Source: Thermincola carboxydiphila (GTDB lineage: Bacteria; Bacillota; Thermincolia; Thermincolales; UBA2595). From it: a stretch of DNA of 64,000 nucleotides. The stretch lies in NCBI GenBank assembly GCA_016841725.1, contig JAENYP010000002.1:156767-220766 (forward strand). The letters run 5' to 3'. The notes under the pieces are model-generated. The model saw nothing but the letters and a program-made list of their open reading frames with translations. It was not told where the DNA came from and did not search any database. This document shows, piece by piece, positions 15,772 to 24,744 of this stretch; within the stretch, counting starts at the first letter, position 1, and every line of letters starts with the position of its first letter. The position numbers and the translations under genes are program-made.

Positions 15772-17553
15772 GTGGATATATTGTTTTCATTAACTATAGA
15801 CGGAAGAAAAATTAGTGTTGAACCGGGTACAACAATTCTGGAAGCTGCCAGAAGCGCCGGAATCTACATACCCACTCTCTGTTATATAAAAGAACTCAAT
15901 GTAACAGGCGCCTGCCGGGTATGCCTGGTTGAGATAGAAGGGACAAAAACGCTTCAGCCTTCTTGTGCAATGCCGGCTGCCCAGGGAATGATTGTGAGTA
16001 CCCATTCCCCGAGAGTGGTTAAAGCAAGAAAAATGGTCCTGGAACTCTATTTGTCCAACCACCCCTTTGACTGCCTGACATGTGTGCGAAACCAAAGATG
16101 TGAACTACAGTCTCTGGCTGAACGATACCATATAACAAATCTTTTGGTAAAAGGCGAAAGAAAAAAACCACCAAAAGATGACCAGTCACCTGCTATGGTC
16201 AGGGAACCCAGCAAATGCATCGTATGCCGGCGTTGTGTAAGGGTCTGCAAGGATGTTCAGGAAATAGGAATATACCAGATAGTGGAAAGGGGTTTTGATG
16301 CAGTGGCATCACCGGCATTTAAGAAAAGCCTTGCAGAAACACCTTGTATCTACTGTGGGCAATGCCTGCTCTTATGCCCTACTGCTGCCATACATGAGCG
16401 GGAAGACCAGGAAAAGGTATGGGAAGCCCTGAATGATCCCAATAAACATGTGATTATTCAAACGGCACCGTCAATCAGAGCCACAATAGGTGAAGCATTC
16501 GGCATGCCGGCAGGTTCCCTGGTCACGGGAAAAATGGTGGCAGCCATAAGAAGACTCGGTTTTGATAAGGTTTTTGATGATTGCTTTGGGGCTGATGTAG
16601 TGGTTATGGAAGAAGGGCATGAACTGATGCATCGCCTGGAAAATGGCGGACCCCTGCCCCAGTTTACTTCATGCTGCCCGGGTTGGCTGCGGTTCTGCCT
16701 ATTATTTTACCCGGAACTGATTCCACACTTGTCCAGTGTCAAATCTCCACAACAGTTATTTGGGGCGCTGGTGAAAACTTATTATGCTAAAAAAGCGGGC
16801 CTGGACCCTAAATCAATTTTCAGTGTTTCAGTAATGCCATGTGTGGCTAAAAAATGGGAAGCCGTTAGAGAGGAAGGCACCAGGGCAAGCGGGGGACAAG
16901 ATGTGGATGTTGTCCTGACAACCAGGGAACTGGCACAGATGCTGCGCACTGCAGGCTTAAATCTTGCAGATATGCCGGAAGAGGATTATGATAATCCCAT
17001 GGGCTATGCCTCAGGGGCCGGGGTCATTTTTGGTTCCGGCGGCGGGGTTTTGGAAGCGACTTTGAGAACAGTATATGAGAAGATGACAGGCAAACCTCTG
17101 GAAAAAGTACCCTTACGGGAGGTAATGTCATTTGAAAAAGTACAGGAAGCAGAAATAGACCTGGGAGAACGAAAATTACGCTGTGCCGTGGCCAGGACCA
17201 CCGGTGAGGCCCGCAGGCTTATTGACAGGGTCAAATCCGGTGAACTAAAGTATGATTTTATTGAAATAATGGCCTGTCCCGGTGGCTGTGTAGGGGGCGG
17301 CGGACAGCCTGTTTATCCCGGGCTGGACACCTGGGACGGTCAGATGGAACAGCGTTATAAAAGGGCTGAAGCCCTTTTTCAGCAGGATAAGCTGAAAAAA
17401 ATCAGAAAATCTCATGAAAACCCCTATATAAAAATGCTTTATGACGAATTCCTGGGTGAACCGTTAAGCGAGCGTTCCCGGCAGCTGCTGCATACCCCCT
17501 ATACAGAAATACCCCTGTATGATTTACAGGGGTCAGCAACAAGCATGGATTAA
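15772..17553 (+). CDS. [FeFe] hydrogenase, group A, with N-terminal ferredoxin domains
   Basis: The protein makes or consumes H2. Domains in order are: a plant-type 2Fe-2S domain (TLCYIKELNVTGACRVC near residue 21), a His-Cys 4Fe-4S site (HPFDCLTCVRNQRC near 95), two ferredoxin clusters (CIVCRRCVRVC near 147 and CIYCGQCLLLCP near 190), then the H-cluster motifs TSCCPGW (L1), MPCVAKKWEA (L2) and MACPGGCVGGGGQP (L3). A small-subunit-like domain ends the protein (NPYIKMLYDEFL). All H-cluster Cys are present. The size fits HndD/HydA-like enzymes. The GTG at 15772 is preferred because a TATAAT box at 15748-15753 lies just before it; a TTG at 15781 is also possible. No HndA/C electron-transfer partner or maturase is adjacent, so ferredoxin may be the partner. 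Confidence 0.95.
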   Translation: MDILFSLTIDGRKISVEPGTTILEAARSAGIYIPTLCYIKELNVTGACRVCLVEIEGTKTLQPSCAMPAAQGMIVSTHSPRVVKARKMVLELYLSNHPFDCLTCVRNQRCELQSLAERYHITNLLVKGERKKPPKDDQSPAMVREPSKCIVCRRCVRVCKDVQEIGIYQIVERGFDAVASPAFKKSLAETPCIYCGQCLLLCPTAAIHEREDQEKVWEALNDPNKHVIIQTAPSIRATIGEAFGMPAGSLVTGKMVAAIRRLGFDKVFDDCFGADVVVMEEGHELMHRLENGGPLPQFTSCCPGWLRFCLLFYPELIPHLSSVKSPQQLFGALVKTYYAKKAGLDPKSIFSVSVMPCVAKKWEAVREEGTRASGGQDVDVVLTTRELAQMLRTAGLNLADMPEEDYDNPMGYASGAGVIFGSGGGVLEATLRTVYEKMTGKPLEKVPLREVMSFEKVQEAEIDLGERKLRCAVARTTGEARRLIDRVKSGELKYDFIEIMACPGGCVGGGGQPVYPGLDTWDGQMEQRYKRAEALFQQDKLKKIRKSHENPYIKMLYDEFLGEPLSERSRQLLHTPYTEIPLYDLQGSATSMD

Positions 17554-17556
17554 ATT

Positions 17557-17883
17557 TTATTTTAGCAACTCAAAAATAATGTGCCAAACCTTAGTCCCCT
17601 CATTGACGGCCTTTGGAGTTTTCTTTACCAAGGCCTCCTTAAAACTGTCAAGTGTGGGGTAACCGGCAGATACAGCGTCAAAGTGCAGAATCTGGCTGAA
17701 ATTATGACGGTGTATTGCCAGTATTTTAACATAGGCAAAAGGAATAATATCTGTTTCTGTAACACAACTGCAAATATCTTCTTCATTGAACAAAGGCCTG
17801 GTGAATTCATAGACGTCTGTGAGCCTTTTTTTAATAACCTTTTCCGCCTCATCAGGTGTAAAAACAAGTGTGTTTTCCGGCAT
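17557..17883 (-). CDS. small ASCH/PUA-like domain protein
   Basis: The 108 residues read like a PUA-superfamily (ASCH-type) fold: VFTPDEAEKVIKKRLTDV at the start, IIPFAYVKILAIHRHNFSQI near residue 46, YPTLDSFKEAL near 75 and VWHIIFELL at the end. This pattern (a strand with AYVKI, then a helix with SLEEFKEAL, then a Phe-rich last strand) is usual for such RNA- or nucleotide-binding domains. The function is unknown. It converges on the hydrogenase gene with only three bases between the stops, and recG lies downstream on the same strand. Confidence 0.55.
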   Translation of the reverse strand: MPENTLVFTPDEAEKVIKKRLTDVYEFTRPLFNEEDICSCVTETDIIPFAYVKILAIHRHNFSQILHFDAVSAGYPTLDSFKEALVKKTPKAVNEGTKVWHIIFELLK

Positions 17884-17981
17884 CCCAGCATAACTCCCCT
17901 ATATCAAGATTCAATTCGGGCAGAAGACCTGCCTTATGGAAATTATATTGCCAAAACCTTCCCCTTGTCAATAACACCAGA

Positions 17982-20078
17982 TTAACTGATGCTGAAATAA
18001 TTGTCTGTCTCTCTAAATCTGGCCATTACTTTTTCCCTGAGTTTAATATTTTCCGGAAGCCTTAAACAGGGGTCCCGGCGCAACAAGGCTATGGCCTCAT
18101 CTCTGGCAGTACTAAGGGTTTTAATATCCCTGATGATATCAGCTATCTTCAGGTCAGGCAGCCCCGACTGCCTGACTCCGAAAAATTCTCCGGGGCCTCT
18201 CAGTTTAAGGTCCTCATCTGCTATCAAAAACCCGTCATTAGTCCGGGTCATTATATCCATTCGTGCTTTGCCCTCATCAGTCGCCGGATTGGCAATAAGT
18301 ATACAATAGGATTGGTGTGCTCCCCTGCCTACCCGGCCCCTTAGCTGGTGCAGCTGGGCCAGCCCAAACCTGTCGGCATTTTCAATAACCATTACTGTGG
18401 CATTAGGTACATTGATTCCCACCTCGATAACCGTGGTGGCTGCCAGAATGTTAATACTCCCCTGCTTAAAAGCCTTCATTACCAGGTCCTTGGCCTCTTG
18501 TTTCAGCCTTCCGTGCATCAGACCAACCTGAAAGTCGGGAAAAATATCCGACTGCAGCAGACCTGCCAATTCGAGGGCAGCGCTGATATCCATTTTTTCC
18601 GATTCCTCTACCAGGGGACACACGTAATAAACCTGCCTCCCCTGTTTGACCTGTTCCCGGATAAACTTGTATATTCGTTGTTTCTCACTATCAGTAATCC
18701 AGTATGTTTTTATCTCACGGCGTCCGGGTGGAAGTTCATCAATTACTGAAATGTCCAGATCGCCGTATACCGTAAGGGCAAGAGTACGTGGAATCGGGGT
18801 TGCGGTCATCACCAGAATATCAGGTTTTTGGCCCTTGTCTCTAAGCTTTGCCCTCTGTTTTACCCCAAAACGGTGCTGCTCATCAGTCACAGCAAGTCCC
18901 AGTTTTTGAAAGGCGACCTCATCCTGTATAAGGGCGTGAGTCCCCACCACGACGTCAATTCTGCCTTCCCTGATATCTTGAATAACCCCTTCTTTTTCCT
19001 TTTTCCCCATACTTCCTGTAAGCAGGGCTGCCTGTACCCCCAAAGGGCCAAGCATTTCCATCAGGCCTTCGGCATGCTGGGTTGCCAGGATTTCGGTTGG
19101 TGCCATCATCACACCCTGGTATCCGCTTTCAACAGTCTTCACAAGTGCGGCAGCAGCTACTACGGTTTTTCCTGAACCCACATCACCCTGAATCAGCCTG
19201 TTCATGGTCTTCTTACTCTCCATATCCCTGCTGACTTCATTAAGAACCCTTTCCTGGGCACCTGTCATTTTATAGGGTAGTCTCCTCATAAACTCCGCAG
19301 TCAGAGGACCGTTTTTCTTATGACAAATTCCCACCGTCTGAGATGCTGTCCCCCGCAGCATGCAGATACCGGTCTGCAGCACCAGGAGTTCTTCAAAAAC
19401 CAACCGGTGCCTGGCTTTTTGCGCCTCATCCAGATCCATGGGAAAATGAATACTACAGATAGCCCGGTCAATAGGCAGCAGGTTATATTTCTCCAGCATA
19501 TCAGATGGCAGAAATTCTTCGACACTATCCAGGTGCTGCTCAAGGGCGTCTTTAATAATTAACCGCAGCGTTCTGGGCTGCAAGCCTTCTGTTGCCGGAT
19601 AAACAGGCACAACCCCTGCGCCATTCACAGCTTCTTCATTTTCAATGACCTCATAATCAGATACAGCAAGCTGTATCTCACCATATTTTCGGTCCACCTT
19701 GCCTGTGACAATAATTTTCTTGCCTTTATTTATCTGTTTTTTGATATATGGCTGATTAAACCACACCGCATAGGCAGTTGCAGCCCCGTCATATAGAGCA
19801 GCCTTGGTTATGGTCATGCCACGTCTGGGACGGATATCCCTGACACCGGTCACCATACCAAATAATGTTTCGGTTTCCCCGTTCTGAAGCTGATATATCT
19901 TCTTTACCAGGCTTCTATCCTCATATTTACGGGGAAAATGATACAGCAGCTCCTCAATTGTATGAATTCCCAGCCTGCTCAGCAGCCTGACCCTTTTAGG
20001 GCCAACACCTTTTAAAGTCTGCAGTCCGGAGGAAGCTGCTTTTTTACATCTGTCAGGTGATTTGTTAACACTGTCCAT
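17982..20078 (-). CDS. recG: ATP-dependent DNA helicase RecG
   Basis: RecG remodels stalled forks and branched DNA. The ~698 residues contain the N-terminal wedge/OB part (LKGVGPKRVRLLSRLGI, then the OB strand GMVTGVRDIRPRRG), followed by SF2 helicase motifs: GDVGSGKT (Walker A), DEQHRFGV (Walker B), TATPIPRT (motif III), LMHGRLKQ and QLRGRVGRG (motif VI). The size is normal. The ATG at 20078 is preferred; a TTG at 20090 is in frame. The next genes upstream, degV and yloV, are the usual neighbours in Firmicutes. Confidence 0.96.
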   Translation of the reverse strand: MDSVNKSPDRCKKAASSGLQTLKGVGPKRVRLLSRLGIHTIEELLYHFPRKYEDRSLVKKIYQLQNGETETLFGMVTGVRDIRPRRGMTITKAALYDGAATAYAVWFNQPYIKKQINKGKKIIVTGKVDRKYGEIQLAVSDYEVIENEEAVNGAGVVPVYPATEGLQPRTLRLIIKDALEQHLDSVEEFLPSDMLEKYNLLPIDRAICSIHFPMDLDEAQKARHRLVFEELLVLQTGICMLRGTASQTVGICHKKNGPLTAEFMRRLPYKMTGAQERVLNEVSRDMESKKTMNRLIQGDVGSGKTVVAAAALVKTVESGYQGVMMAPTEILATQHAEGLMEMLGPLGVQAALLTGSMGKKEKEGVIQDIREGRIDVVVGTHALIQDEVAFQKLGLAVTDEQHRFGVKQRAKLRDKGQKPDILVMTATPIPRTLALTVYGDLDISVIDELPPGRREIKTYWITDSEKQRIYKFIREQVKQGRQVYYVCPLVEESEKMDISAALELAGLLQSDIFPDFQVGLMHGRLKQEAKDLVMKAFKQGSINILAATTVIEVGINVPNATVMVIENADRFGLAQLHQLRGRVGRGAHQSYCILIANPATDEGKARMDIMTRTNDGFLIADEDLKLRGPGEFFGVRQSGLPDLKIADIIRDIKTLSTARDEAIALLRRDPCLRLPENIKLREKVMARFRETDNYFSIS

Positions 20079-20139
20079 ATAAAGCACCAACTTTTCAACT
20101 GATGTCCGGAAATAACTAACGGGAATTAACTTTACAGGG

Positions 20140-20985
20140 TTATTCCGGACAAACGGCGATTCCGATTACCTCCGGCCCGGTATGTGACATAATTACGGGA
20201 CCCAGCTTGGCTATAATCGGAGCCTGGAGGCTAAACCCAGGCACTATTTTTTCCCTGAGCCGCATCAGGCTTGCATAATTGTTACCATAAATCAGAGAAG
20301 TGCTATACCGCCTTGACCCTTCAGTCATATTCCTGACTATTTCTGCCATTCTTTCAATGGCCCTGCCTTCCCCTCTTACTTTTTCCAGAGGAACGACCAT
20401 TCCTTCATCCAGTGTAAGTATCGGTTTTATCTTCAGGAGACTCCCCAAAAAAGAATTTGCTTTACCTATGCGTCCGCCTTTTTCAAGGTATTCCAAAGTT
20501 TCCACCATGAAAATAATAAACCCCTTATCCACCCTCTCATTGACAATGTCAAGAACCCGCCGCACGGAGGCCCCTTCTTTAGCCGCCCTGGCAGCAGCCA
20601 GGACAGTGAGTCCAAGTCCCATGCTGGCTGAACCGGAGTCAATAATATAAACACTGCGGGAATCCACCATTGCCGTGGCTGTTTTTGCCGATTGGACAGT
20701 TCCACTCAACTGTGACGAAATATGAATTGAGATAACACTGTCACCCCTGGCTGTAAGCTGTTCAAATATTGCGACAAATTCTCCCGGGGAAGGCTGGGAA
20801 GTAACCGGCAGATAATCTTCTTTTTTCAGCCTGCTAATAAATTCATCTGAAGAGATATCAACCCCGTCACGGTAAATATCCTTCCCGAAGCAAACCTTCA
20901 GAGGCACTACTACGATATCCAGCGCTTCTACAAGCTCCTGCGGCAGGTCGGCAGTACTGTCTGTGACAATTCTGACATTACCCAT
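20140..20985 (-). CDS. DegV-family fatty-acid-binding protein (FakB-like)
   Basis: DegV/FakB proteins bind a fatty acid and present it to the kinase FakA, giving acyl phosphate for phospholipid synthesis. The 281 residues contain VRIVTDSTADLP at the N-terminus, TSQPSPGEF near residue 61, ISIHISSQLSGT near 84 and GGRIGKANSFLGSLLKIKPIL near 170, all diagnostic. GAGG is about eight bases before the ATG. The FakA-like yloV gene lies immediately upstream (18-base gap), so the kinase and its carrier are probably one unit. Confidence 0.93.
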   Translation of the reverse strand: MGNVRIVTDSTADLPQELVEALDIVVVPLKVCFGKDIYRDGVDISSDEFISRLKKEDYLPVTSQPSPGEFVAIFEQLTARGDSVISIHISSQLSGTVQSAKTATAMVDSRSVYIIDSGSASMGLGLTVLAAARAAKEGASVRRVLDIVNERVDKGFIIFMVETLEYLEKGGRIGKANSFLGSLLKIKPILTLDEGMVVPLEKVRGEGRAIERMAEIVRNMTEGSRRYSTSLIYGNNYASLMRLREKIVPGFSLQAPIIAKLGPVIMSHTGPEVIGIAVCPE

Positions 20986-21003
20986 CTCAAAACCTCATTT
21001 CTC

Positions 21004-22626
21004 CTATTCAACAGATATTATGTAATAATATAACGGCTGTCCCCCCAAGTGTACCTCAAATTCAATATGGGGAAACTTTTCTTCAAGCACATCCAGCAGC
21101 TCTTCTGCCTCCTGCCGGGCTATTTGTTCACCATAATACAAGGTACACACCTCATCATCTGAAGTTACCATGTTTTCCAAAAGTCCGGATACCGTTTCAG
21201 GGAGGTCTTTTCCGGAAATGATAATTTTATCATCAGCCAAACCTATGATACTTCCTTCTACTATTTCAGTGCCGTTTACACTGGTGTCTCTCACAGCATA
21301 TGTTATTTCTCCTGTTTTCACGTGTTTCAGCGTTTCCAGCATCAACCCGGTAATTTCTTCAATACCCAGTTCGGGAGAGACTGTCAGCAAAGCAGAAATT
21401 CCCTGGGGCATGGTTTTGGTAGGAATGACTTTAATTTTCTTATTTGTAAGATTTTCCACCTGCCCTGCGGTCATAATAACATTCTTGTTATTTGGCAGTA
21501 TGAATACTGTACCGGCATTGACCCGGTCAACCGCTTCCTTTAGTTCCTGTGTGCTGGGGTTCATTGTCTGTCCCCCATAAACTACGATATCTGCCCCCAG
21601 GCTTTCCATAATGCTTTTAAGTCCTTCTCCAAAGGCAACAGATACTATCCCAAAGTTTTTCGGCCCTTCTGCCTGCTCTTCCTTCTTGCTCTCAAGAGCG
21701 GCCTCTGCCTGTTCATTCATGTTACTGACCGTGACCTGGATAAGGGAACCAAATTTAAGGCATATTTCGAGTACCTCCCCAGGATGGTTACTGTGGATAT
21801 GGACCTTAGTTAACCCATCACTGTCAACAACTATCAGACTGTCACCAAGTCTCTCCAGGAGATCTCTCAGTTCCTGTCCGCCTCCAGTTTGGGTTCTGAT
21901 AAGGACTTCGGTGCAGTAGGGATATGTAAGGTCCCCTTCCAAAGACACGGCATCTTTTTCATCGGGAACGGCAGTGAAAACCGGTTTTTGCGAAGCGACC
22001 GGCTGTTCTCCGCCAATAGAAAGGTAAAAGCCTTTTAATATAACCAACCATCCCATACCACCTGCATCAACAACTCCGGCTTCCTTTAAAGCCGGCAGCA
22101 GTTCAGGGGTTTGGTTAAGGGTATCTTCAGCAACAGAACATGCTTTGGCAAGAATTCTTGCAACAGACGCATTATACCCAGCCGTCCTGACCGCCTCCGC
22201 AGCAGCTTCCCTGGCAACAGTTAAAATAGTTCCCTCAACAGGTTTCATGACAGCCCTAAAGGCAACTCTGACTCCTTCATTGAGAGCCTGGGCAAATACT
22301 GCCCCGGGAACGGTTTCCTTACCCCTAAGCCCAAGAGCCAGGCCTCTTAAAAGTTGTGAAAGTATAACACCCGAATTCCCCCTGGCCCCCATCAAAGCGC
22401 CTCTGGAAGCAGCCTCAGCAACCTCACTGATCGATGACCGGCTGCCGGCCTTAGCAGCTTCTTCAACCGCGGCAGCCATCGTTAGATACATATTGGTGCC
22501 TGTATCGCCATCAGGCACCGGAAATACGTTTAGAGAATCAATTGTCTTATATTTATCTTCCAGACACAAAAGAGCTGTATCCAGCATGGCCTTTAAATCA
22601 TAGCCATTTAAATTATGAGTTTCCAC
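21004..22626 (-). CDS. fakA: DAK2-domain fatty acid kinase catalytic protein (YloV/FakA)
   Basis: FakA phosphorylates FakB-bound fatty acids. The 540 residues show a DAK2 (DhaL-like) N-terminal domain with NVFPVPDGDTGTNMY near residue 35 (Asp ligands for Mg-ATP) and GARGNSGVILSQLLRG near 80. A linker follows, then the C-terminal DegV-like part with NKNVIMTAGQ near 390. The start is GTG with GGGGAGGGAC upstream. The asp23-like gene lies upstream and degV downstream, as in the rpmB-yloU-yloV block of Bacillus. Confidence 0.93.
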   Translation of the reverse strand: METHNLNGYDLKAMLDTALLCLEDKYKTIDSLNVFPVPDGDTGTNMYLTMAAAVEEAAKAGSRSSISEVAEAASRGALMGARGNSGVILSQLLRGLALGLRGKETVPGAVFAQALNEGVRVAFRAVMKPVEGTILTVAREAAAEAVRTAGYNASVARILAKACSVAEDTLNQTPELLPALKEAGVVDAGGMGWLVILKGFYLSIGGEQPVASQKPVFTAVPDEKDAVSLEGDLTYPYCTEVLIRTQTGGGQELRDLLERLGDSLIVVDSDGLTKVHIHSNHPGEVLEICLKFGSLIQVTVSNMNEQAEAALESKKEEQAEGPKNFGIVSVAFGEGLKSIMESLGADIVVYGGQTMNPSTQELKEAVDRVNAGTVFILPNNKNVIMTAGQVENLTNKKIKVIPTKTMPQGISALLTVSPELGIEEITGLMLETLKHVKTGEITYAVRDTSVNGTEIVEGSIIGLADDKIIISGKDLPETVSGLLENMVTSDDEVCTLYYGEQIARQEAEELLDVLEEKFPHIEFEVHLGGQPLYYYIISVE

Positions 22627-22652
22627 TTATGTCCCTCCCCTGAAGCTGACTG

Positions 22653-23003
22653 TCAGGTATTCAGTTTAACCCCCTGAACATTTACATTGATTTTTTTGAC
22701 AACAAGTCCTGTTTGATTTTCCACACTGTATTTAACACGTTCAATAACATTTTTAGCAACTTCAGCAATATTAACACCATAGCCCACAACTATGTAAAGG
22801 CTCAGGGTTACTTCACGTCCGCTGATGGCTACCTCTACCCCTTTTTTGATATCCTCTTTTCCAAGCAGCTGGTAAATACCATCCTTCAGTTTCCTGGATG
22901 CCATACCGACAAGTCCATAACACTCTACTGCGGTGACGCCCGCAATAGTTGCAATGACTTCTTCAGATATATTAACTGCTCCCATATCACTGTGATTACT
23001 CAA
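22653..23003 (-). CDS. Asp23/Gls24 family envelope-stress protein (YloU)
   Basis: The 116 residues form an Asp23 domain: ISEEVIATIAGVTAVECYGLVGM near residue 13, VEVAISGREVTLSLYIVVGYGVNI near 55 and NVIERVKYSVENQTGL near 85. Family members are cytoplasmic or membrane-associated and linked to envelope homeostasis; YloU is the usual partner of YloV. The start is TTG at 23003 with AAGGGAG upstream, or ATG at 22985. Confidence 0.9.
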   Translation of the reverse strand: MSNHSDMGAVNISEEVIATIAGVTAVECYGLVGMASRKLKDGIYQLLGKEDIKKGVEVAISGREVTLSLYIVVGYGVNIAEVAKNVIERVKYSVENQTGLVVKKINVNVQGVKLNT

Positions 23004-23044
23004 AACTCTCCACTCCCTTCAAGCAGTTTTCAGCTTATCTGCCA

Positions 23045-23069
23045 AAAAAGATGAGGTTCCCCCCATCTT
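23045..23069 (-). terminator. probable terminator after the DUF1858 gene
   Basis: On the minus strand AAGATG (plus Gs) pairs with CATCTT and is followed by TTTTT. It lies between the DUF1858 stop and the start of asp23. Confidence 0.6.
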
Positions 23070-23103
23070 ATATTGCCTAACAGCAAAAATTAACTTCACA
23101 GAC

Positions 23104-23301
23104 TCATGAGTTGTCTGCCAATGAATTCAGGTCTTTCAGCAGGACATCAATATTTATCCCATGCATATTGGCACCGGCCTCAATAGACTCCTCCACAGCT
23201 CCCATACAGCTTAAACAGGCCATACCGTGCTGCCTGAAAATCTCTCTAGCCTTCGGATGGGCTTGCAGGGCCTCAAGTATAGACATCTCCTTGCTAAACA
23301 T
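23104..23301 (-). CDS. DUF1858 domain protein with CxxC
   Basis: The 65-residue protein matches DUF1858, a small helical domain found alone or fused to redox and Fe-S repair proteins. ALQAHPKAREIFRQHGMACLSCMGA carries the typical His and CxxC motif (residues about 29-32), which is redox-active or metal-binding in relatives. GGAGGGCAAGG-like sequence precedes the ATG. It is a single-gene unit with a terminator. Confidence 0.85.
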   Translation of the reverse strand: MFSKEMSILEALQAHPKAREIFRQHGMACLSCMGAVEESIEAGANMHGINIDVLLKDLNSLADNS

Positions 23302-23448
23302 ACCTTGCCCTCCTTTTTGTTACACCGTCATTTGCTATATATTATATTATTATATCTATTTATCTGGTAATATTATATTTACAAGTTCTATGAAACTTAA
23401 TACAAATCCTTCTTTATGAATAATTCACAATTAATAATTTCTCTACTC

Positions 23449-23477
23449 TTGCATAAAACCCATTTTTTTGTTACAAT
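23449..23477 (+). promoter_or_regulatory. sigma-A promoter of rpmB
   Basis: TTGCAT (23449-23454) and TACAAT (23472-23477) are 17 bases apart, 36 bases upstream of the rpmB start. Confidence 0.75.
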
Positions 23478-23513
23478 AGTAAAGCTATGAATTCATAAAG
23501 GAGGTGGATCTCC

Positions 23514-23702
23514 GTGGCTAAATGTGAAATCTGCGGCAAGGGAGTAAAAACCGGAATCAAGCTGAGTCACTCCCATATCCGTACTAAAAGAACATGGTCA
23601 CCAAACATTCAAAAAGTGCGCGCCCTGGTTAACGGAACTCCTACCAGGATAAATGTATGTACAAGGTGCCTCCGTTCCGGAAAAGTTAACAGGGCAGTTT
23701 AA
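23514..23702 (+). CDS. rpmB: 50S ribosomal protein L28
   Basis: The 62-residue protein is a structural component of the large ribosomal subunit. It has the zinc-ribbon form: MAKCEICGK with one Cys pair and NVCTRCLRS with the second, plus HSHIRTKRTWSPNIQ. The start is GTG at 23514, with AAAGGAGG upstream. It lies divergent to the DUF1858/asp23/fakA block, as is common in Firmicutes. Confidence 0.97.
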   Translation: MAKCEICGKGVKTGIKLSHSHIRTKRTWSPNIQKVRALVNGTPTRINVCTRCLRSGKVNRAV

Positions 23703-23764
23703 CTGCCCGGCGAAGTATTGTTGCGCACGGTATATATAATAAGGCAATATTTTGTACAAGCTGT

Positions 23765-23796
23765 AAGCCACTCTCAAGTGGCTTTTGGTTTTTTGA
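23765..23796 (+). terminator. terminator after rpmB
   Basis: AAGCCACT-CTCA-AGTGGCTT is a perfect 8-bp stem followed by TTGGTTTTTT. Confidence 0.9.
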
Positions 23797-23843
23797 GGAG
23801 TACTTTTGTTTTAGGAAGTACTTCTATTGTTAACTTATTATTT

Positions 23844-24725
23844 CTAACTTTGCGCCTCTTTAAGCAGTTTCTCCATTTCGTGTTTCTCAAAATAATACTT
23901 CTCGCTGCAAAAATGGCACCTTATTTCGGTCCTTTTTTGGTGCTCAATGATGTCCCTGATTTCTGTTTCTCCCATGCCAATAAGCACCTGCTCAATTTTT
24001 TCCCTGGAACACCGGCACAGGAAACTTACAGGCCTTCTATCGAGTTCCACAAATTCTCCCAGCAGTATTTTTAAAATTTCTTCAGGAGCAGACCCCTCAT
24101 TTATGAGTGCACTGATGCTGGGCAAAGACAGGGCCCGTTGCTCAAGAGCTGCCAGTTCCTCTGCTCCGGCGCCGGGAAAGGCCTGCACGAGATAGCCCCC
24201 TGCAGCCCTGACACTTATATCTGTATCTACCAGTACTCCCAGAGCTACCATAGAAGGTATCTGCTCTGACCTTGCATAGTAGTATGCTATGTCTTCACCT
24301 ATCTCACCTGATACAATAGGAACACTGCCGGTATAGGTATCCTTCAGGCCCATGTTTTTTGTTACATATAACTCACCTTTTTCCCCTACCAGCCCCCCTA
24401 CATCCAGCTTCCCGTTCCGTGATGGGAGATCTGCTTCAGGATACTGAGCATATCCCCTGACATTGCCTGCCGAATCTGAAGTCACTATCAGGGCGCCCAA
24501 TGGACCGTCACCGATTATTCTCAGTGTCAGGAGGTCATCTCCCTTAAGATTTGCAGACATGAGCACCCCGGCTGTCAGCCCACGTCCCAGCGCCGCAGAT
24601 GCTGTCGGTGATGTGCCATGCCTCCCCCTGGCTTCTTCAGCTAATCCGGTGGTTACTGCGGCATAGGCTCTTAAACTTTCCTTTTTATCAGTTCCTACTA
24701 CAAGATAATCCAAGCCTGTTTTCAC
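23844..24725 (-). CDS. hslO: Hsp33 redox-regulated chaperonin
   Basis: Hsp33 is a holdase switched on by oxidation of its four zinc-binding Cys. The 293 residues show GLAEEARGRHGTSPTASAALGRGLTAG-type core sequence near residue 27. The C-terminal zinc site is CRCSREKIEQ near 238 and CHFCSEKYYF near 270 (CxC and CxxC both intact). The start is GTG at 24725. It lies 19 bases downstream of the phosphatase-like membrane gene. Confidence 0.95.
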   Translation of the reverse strand: MKTGLDYLVVGTDKKESLRAYAAVTTGLAEEARGRHGTSPTASAALGRGLTAGVLMSANLKGDDLLTLRIIGDGPLGALIVTSDSAGNVRGYAQYPEADLPSRNGKLDVGGLVGEKGELYVTKNMGLKDTYTGSVPIVSGEIGEDIAYYYARSEQIPSMVALGVLVDTDISVRAAGGYLVQAFPGAGAEELAALEQRALSLPSISALINEGSAPEEILKILLGEFVELDRRPVSFLCRCSREKIEQVLIGMGETEIRDIIEHQKRTEIRCHFCSEKYYFEKHEMEKLLKEAQS

Positions 24726-24744
24726 CTTCGTTTTCCCTCCTCTT

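Noticed and set aside
19506-19518. TGTCGAA sites inside recG, der and the TPR gene as Spo0A boxes
   Set aside because: They lie in coding sequence away from starts; a 7-mer is expected several times by chance in 64 kb.
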